The position numbers and the translations under genes are program-made. Below, one piece after another: positions 61,981 through 64,000 of a stretch of 64,000 nucleotides of DNA (positions are counted from its first letter, which is position 1; the number at the start of each line of letters is the position of its first letter). The notes beneath the pieces were generated by a model that ran no database searches, was not told the origin of the DNA, and saw nothing but the letters and a program-made list of their open reading frames with translations. The DNA comes from Rosettibacter sp037481715. GTDB lineage: Bacteria; Bacteroidota; Ignavibacteria; Ignavibacteriales; Melioribacteraceae. The stretch covers positions 1-64,000 of the forward strand of contig JBBFLD010000008.1 in NCBI GenBank assembly GCA_037481715.1. Direction: 5' to 3'.

Positions 61981-62277
61981 ATGAAAACAATTTTAATTAG
62001 ACCTTTGATTACTGAGAAAATGACAAAAATTAGCGAGAAGCATCCTAATAAATATGGCTTTATTGTGAGCGTTGATGCTAATAAGATTGAAATTGCCAAG
62101 GCAGTTAAAGAAAAATTTAATGTTGATGTTGTTTCTGTAAATACAATTAGATATAAAGGAAAAACTAAAACACAATTTACAAGAAGAGGTCGTTTTACAG
62201 GCAGAACACCAAAATTCAAAAAAGCTATTGTAACTTTGAAAGAAGGTCAAACAATCGACATCTTTGGTCAAGTATAA
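61981..62277 (+). CDS. rplW: 50S ribosomal protein L23
   Basis: 98 residues with IRPLITEKMTKI at the start and the basic loop KGKTKTQFTRRGRFTGRTP. It forms part of the exit port where trigger factor and SRP bind. It follows rplD by 12 bases. Confidence 0.96.
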   Translation: MKTILIRPLITEKMTKISEKHPNKYGFIVSVDANKIEIAKAVKEKFNVDVVSVNTIRYKGKTKTQFTRRGRFTGRTPKFKKAIVTLKEGQTIDIFGQV

Positions 62278-62298
62278 ATCGATTGAATTGGAGATTCA

Positions 62299-63123
62299 AT
62301 GGGAATTAGAAAATTAAAACCAATAACACCTGGGACGAGATTCATGAGTATCTCCACTTTTGAGGAGATTACTAAAACTACACCAGAAAAATCTCTTCTT
62401 GCACCATTAAAAAAATCTGGTGGAAGAAATAATTTAGGAAGAGTTACAGCTCGTCATAGAGGTGGTGGACATAAACGTCAATACAGAATTATTGATTTCA
62501 AGAGAGATAAATTTGGAATTCCAGCAAAAGTTTTTTCAATTGAATATGACCCAAATCGTTCTGCAAGAATTGCATTGCTTCATTACGCAGATGGTGAAAA
62601 AAGATATATATTGGCTCCAGATGGATTGAAAGTAGGCGAAATTTTAATGTCGGGTCCAGGTTCTGAAATTAAAATTGGAAATGCATTACCATTAAAAGAA
62701 ATTCCTGTTGGCAGTTTTGTTCATAATGTTGAATTAAAACCTAAAAAAGGTGGTCAATTAGGAAGAGCTGCTGGAACATCATTACAGCTTTTAGCAAAAG
62801 AAGGAAAATATGCTCAGCTGAAATTGCCATCTGGCGAAGTTAGAATGGTTAGTGTAGAATGTATGGCAACTTATGGTGTTGTTGGAAATGCAGACCATGA
62901 AAATATTAGTCTTGGAAAAGCAGGAAGAAGCAGATGGCTTGGAATTAGACCTCATACAAGAGGTGTTGCTATGAACCCAGTAGACCATCCAATGGGTGGT
63001 GGAGAAGGAAAAACTTCAGGTGGTGGTCATCCTGTATCTCCATGGGGTCAAAAATCTAAAGGATTAAAAACAAGAAAGAAAAATAAACCTTCTAATAAAT
63101 ACATTATTAAAAGAAGAAAATAA
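62299..63123 (+). CDS. rplB: 50S ribosomal protein L2
   Basis: 274 residues. GRNNLGRVTARHRGGGHKR and the C-terminal MNPVDHPMGGGEGKTSGG with the histidine important for the peptidyl-transferase centre are intact. GGAG precedes the ATG. It lies 21 bases after rplW. Confidence 0.98.
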   Translation: MGIRKLKPITPGTRFMSISTFEEITKTTPEKSLLAPLKKSGGRNNLGRVTARHRGGGHKRQYRIIDFKRDKFGIPAKVFSIEYDPNRSARIALLHYADGEKRYILAPDGLKVGEILMSGPGSEIKIGNALPLKEIPVGSFVHNVELKPKKGGQLGRAAGTSLQLLAKEGKYAQLKLPSGEVRMVSVECMATYGVVGNADHENISLGKAGRSRWLGIRPHTRGVAMNPVDHPMGGGEGKTSGGGHPVSPWGQKSKGLKTRKKNKPSNKYIIKRRK

Positions 63124-63135
63124 TTAGAGTAGCTT

Positions 63136-63423
63136 ATGCCAAGATCAGTTAAAAAAGGTCCTTACATTGATGTTAAGTTGCTAAGAAAAATTCGTAAACT
63201 TAACGAGACAAATCAGAAAAAAATAATCAAAACATGGTCTCGTGCAAGTACTATTTCACCTGAATTTGTTGGACATACAATAGCTGTTCATAATGGTAAT
63301 AAGATGATACCAGTTTATATAACAGAAAATATGGTTGGACATAAACTTGGTGAATTTGCACCGACAAGAATTTTTAGAGGTCATCCAGGAACAAAAGCTG
63401 AAAAAGCATCAAAAGTTAAATAA
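63136..63423 (+). CDS. rpsS: 30S ribosomal protein S19
   Basis: 95 residues; MPRSVKKGPYIDVKLLRKI and WSRASTISPEFVGHTIAVHNG are diagnostic, and GEFAPTRIFRGHPG closes the fold. It contacts S13 at the head of the small subunit. Twelve bases after rplB. Confidence 0.97.
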   Translation: MPRSVKKGPYIDVKLLRKIRKLNETNQKKIIKTWSRASTISPEFVGHTIAVHNGNKMIPVYITENMVGHKLGEFAPTRIFRGHPGTKAEKASKVK

Positions 63424-63445
63424 TGGAAAATTGAGGTAGACAATA

Positions 63446-63790
63446 ATGGAAGCAAAAGCGACACATAAATATATCGGTTCATCGCCAAGAAAAATGCGCC
63501 TGGTTATTGATATGATTCGTGGTAAGTCTGTAGATCAGGCAATTGAAATTCTTCACTTTTCGCCTAAGCATGCTTCTAAGTCAGCAGAAAAAGTTTTAAG
63601 GTCGGCTGTTTCAAATTTGATGAACAAAGATGAAAATGTAAAACATGAAATTTCAGATTTATATGTTAAAGAAGTTTATGTAAATCAAGGACCTACATTA
63701 AAAAGAATTACTCCTGCTCCAATGGGGAGAGCATATAGAATAAGAAAACGTTCTAATCATTTAACAATTGTAGTAGCAACTAAAAAGTAA
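63446..63790 (+). CDS. rplV: 50S ribosomal protein L22
   Basis: 114 residues; YIGSSPRKMRLVIDMIRGKSV opens the protein in the usual way (shown in the first 30 residues), and the tunnel hairpin contains GPTLKRITPAPMGRAYRIRKR. Region appears wild type for macrolide contacts. It is followed by rpsC after 12 bases. Confidence 0.97.
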   Translation: MEAKATHKYIGSSPRKMRLVIDMIRGKSVDQAIEILHFSPKHASKSAEKVLRSAVSNLMNKDENVKHEISDLYVKEVYVNQGPTLKRITPAPMGRAYRIRKRSNHLTIVVATKK

Positions 63791-63802
63791 TCGGAGGAAG
63801 TT

Positions 63803-64000
63803 TTGGGTCAAAAGACAAATCCAATTGGTTTCAGAGTTGGAATTATAAGAGGCTGGGAATCGAACTGGTTCGAAAATAAAAGCTATGCGCCAAAATTAAT
63901 TGAGGATTATAAGCTTAGGCTTTATATCAGAAAAAGATTACAAAATGCAGGTGTATCTGCAATTAAAATTGACAGAACTTCTAAAAATGTAATTGTGACA
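63803..64000 (+). CDS. rpsC: 30S ribosomal protein S3, 5' part (cut by window end)
   Basis: The first 66 codons are present: GQKTNPIGFRVGIIRGWES and the beginning of the KH domain (KLRLYIRKRLQNAGVSAIKI). The start is a TTG at 63803 with GGAGGA 4 bases upstream, and the next codons match the invariant family start. The rest lies beyond the window. Confidence 0.93.
   Translation, partial: MGQKTNPIGFRVGIIRGWESNWFENKSYAPKLIEDYKLRLYIRKRLQNAGVSAIKIDRTSKNVIVT

Overview
The window is a 64 kb, AT-rich, gene-dense bacterial chromosome segment. The best guess for its source is a member of the Ignavibacteria or a close relative in the Bacteroidetes/Chlorobi (FCB) group. This rests on: small outer-membrane beta-barrel proteins ending in an aromatic residue; ribosomal and RNA polymerase proteins of that type; a Nudix-type sugar regulator beside xylBA; a short NuoG; and promoters that combine TTGACA with a TAnnTTTG -7 element. 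The assignment is an inference from reading, because no database search was possible.

Layout. (1) 1-13.3 kb: tRNA-Arg, enolase, an unusual SDR protein, an FAD oxidoreductase, and a small accessory cluster of two unknown proteins and two beta-barrels. Then a lexA operon on the minus strand (lexA, a one-domain WYL-like protein and an unknown protein), alkaline phosphatase, branched-chain aminotransferase, a UspA plus antiporter pair and an MlaE-type permease. (2) 13.5-19.8 kb: a class I aminotransferase, xylBA facing a degenerate Nudix regulator, and an M16 peptidase. (3) 19.8-23.4 kb: nuoG, nuoH and nuoI of complex I, with a repeat-filled spacer between nuoG and nuoH. (4) 23.5-27.2 kb: a compact restriction-modification-like cassette (SPPY methyltransferase, GHKL ATPase fused to a PD-(D/E)XK nuclease domain, and a second PD-(D/E)XK nuclease) directly after nuoI, where nuoJ would often lie. 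(5) 27.2-31.3 kb: comM-like ATPase, a small membrane protein and a secreted beta-helix protein. (6) 31.3-43.8 kb: the branched-chain amino acid operon ilvD-ilvB-ilvN-ilvC-leuB-leuA-leuC-leuD-cimA, then convergent proC. It encodes valine and leucine synthesis plus the citramalate route to 2-oxobutyrate for isoleucine; the transaminase is the separate ilvE at 8.7-9.8 kb. (7) 43.9-64 kb: tRNA-Tyr, tRNA-Thr, tRNA-Gly, rpmG, tRNA-Trp, secE, nusG, rplKAJL, rpoBC, then the str and S10 operons run together, cut off inside rpsC.

The most notable unlisted element is upstream of ilvD. A perfect TTGACA-N17-TATAAT promoter is followed after about 12 bases by a 53-codon reading frame whose last 20 codons include 15 Ile/Leu codons. 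Two nested long RNA pairings follow. This looks like a leader-peptide attenuator. Other points of interest are two decayed tandem copies of the 5' part of tRNA-Gly with a CCGCC-TCT-GGCGG palindrome inserted in the D-loop, the recurrence of that palindrome in the nuoG-nuoH spacer and (with one base missing) between rpoB and rpoC, and a GAAC-N4-GTTC SOS operator placed exactly between the -35 and -10 of lexA.

Only two stretches above 300 bases lack a conventional gene: 21465-21876 (repeats) and 31272-31684 (promoter, leader frame and RNA structure). Both are described below.
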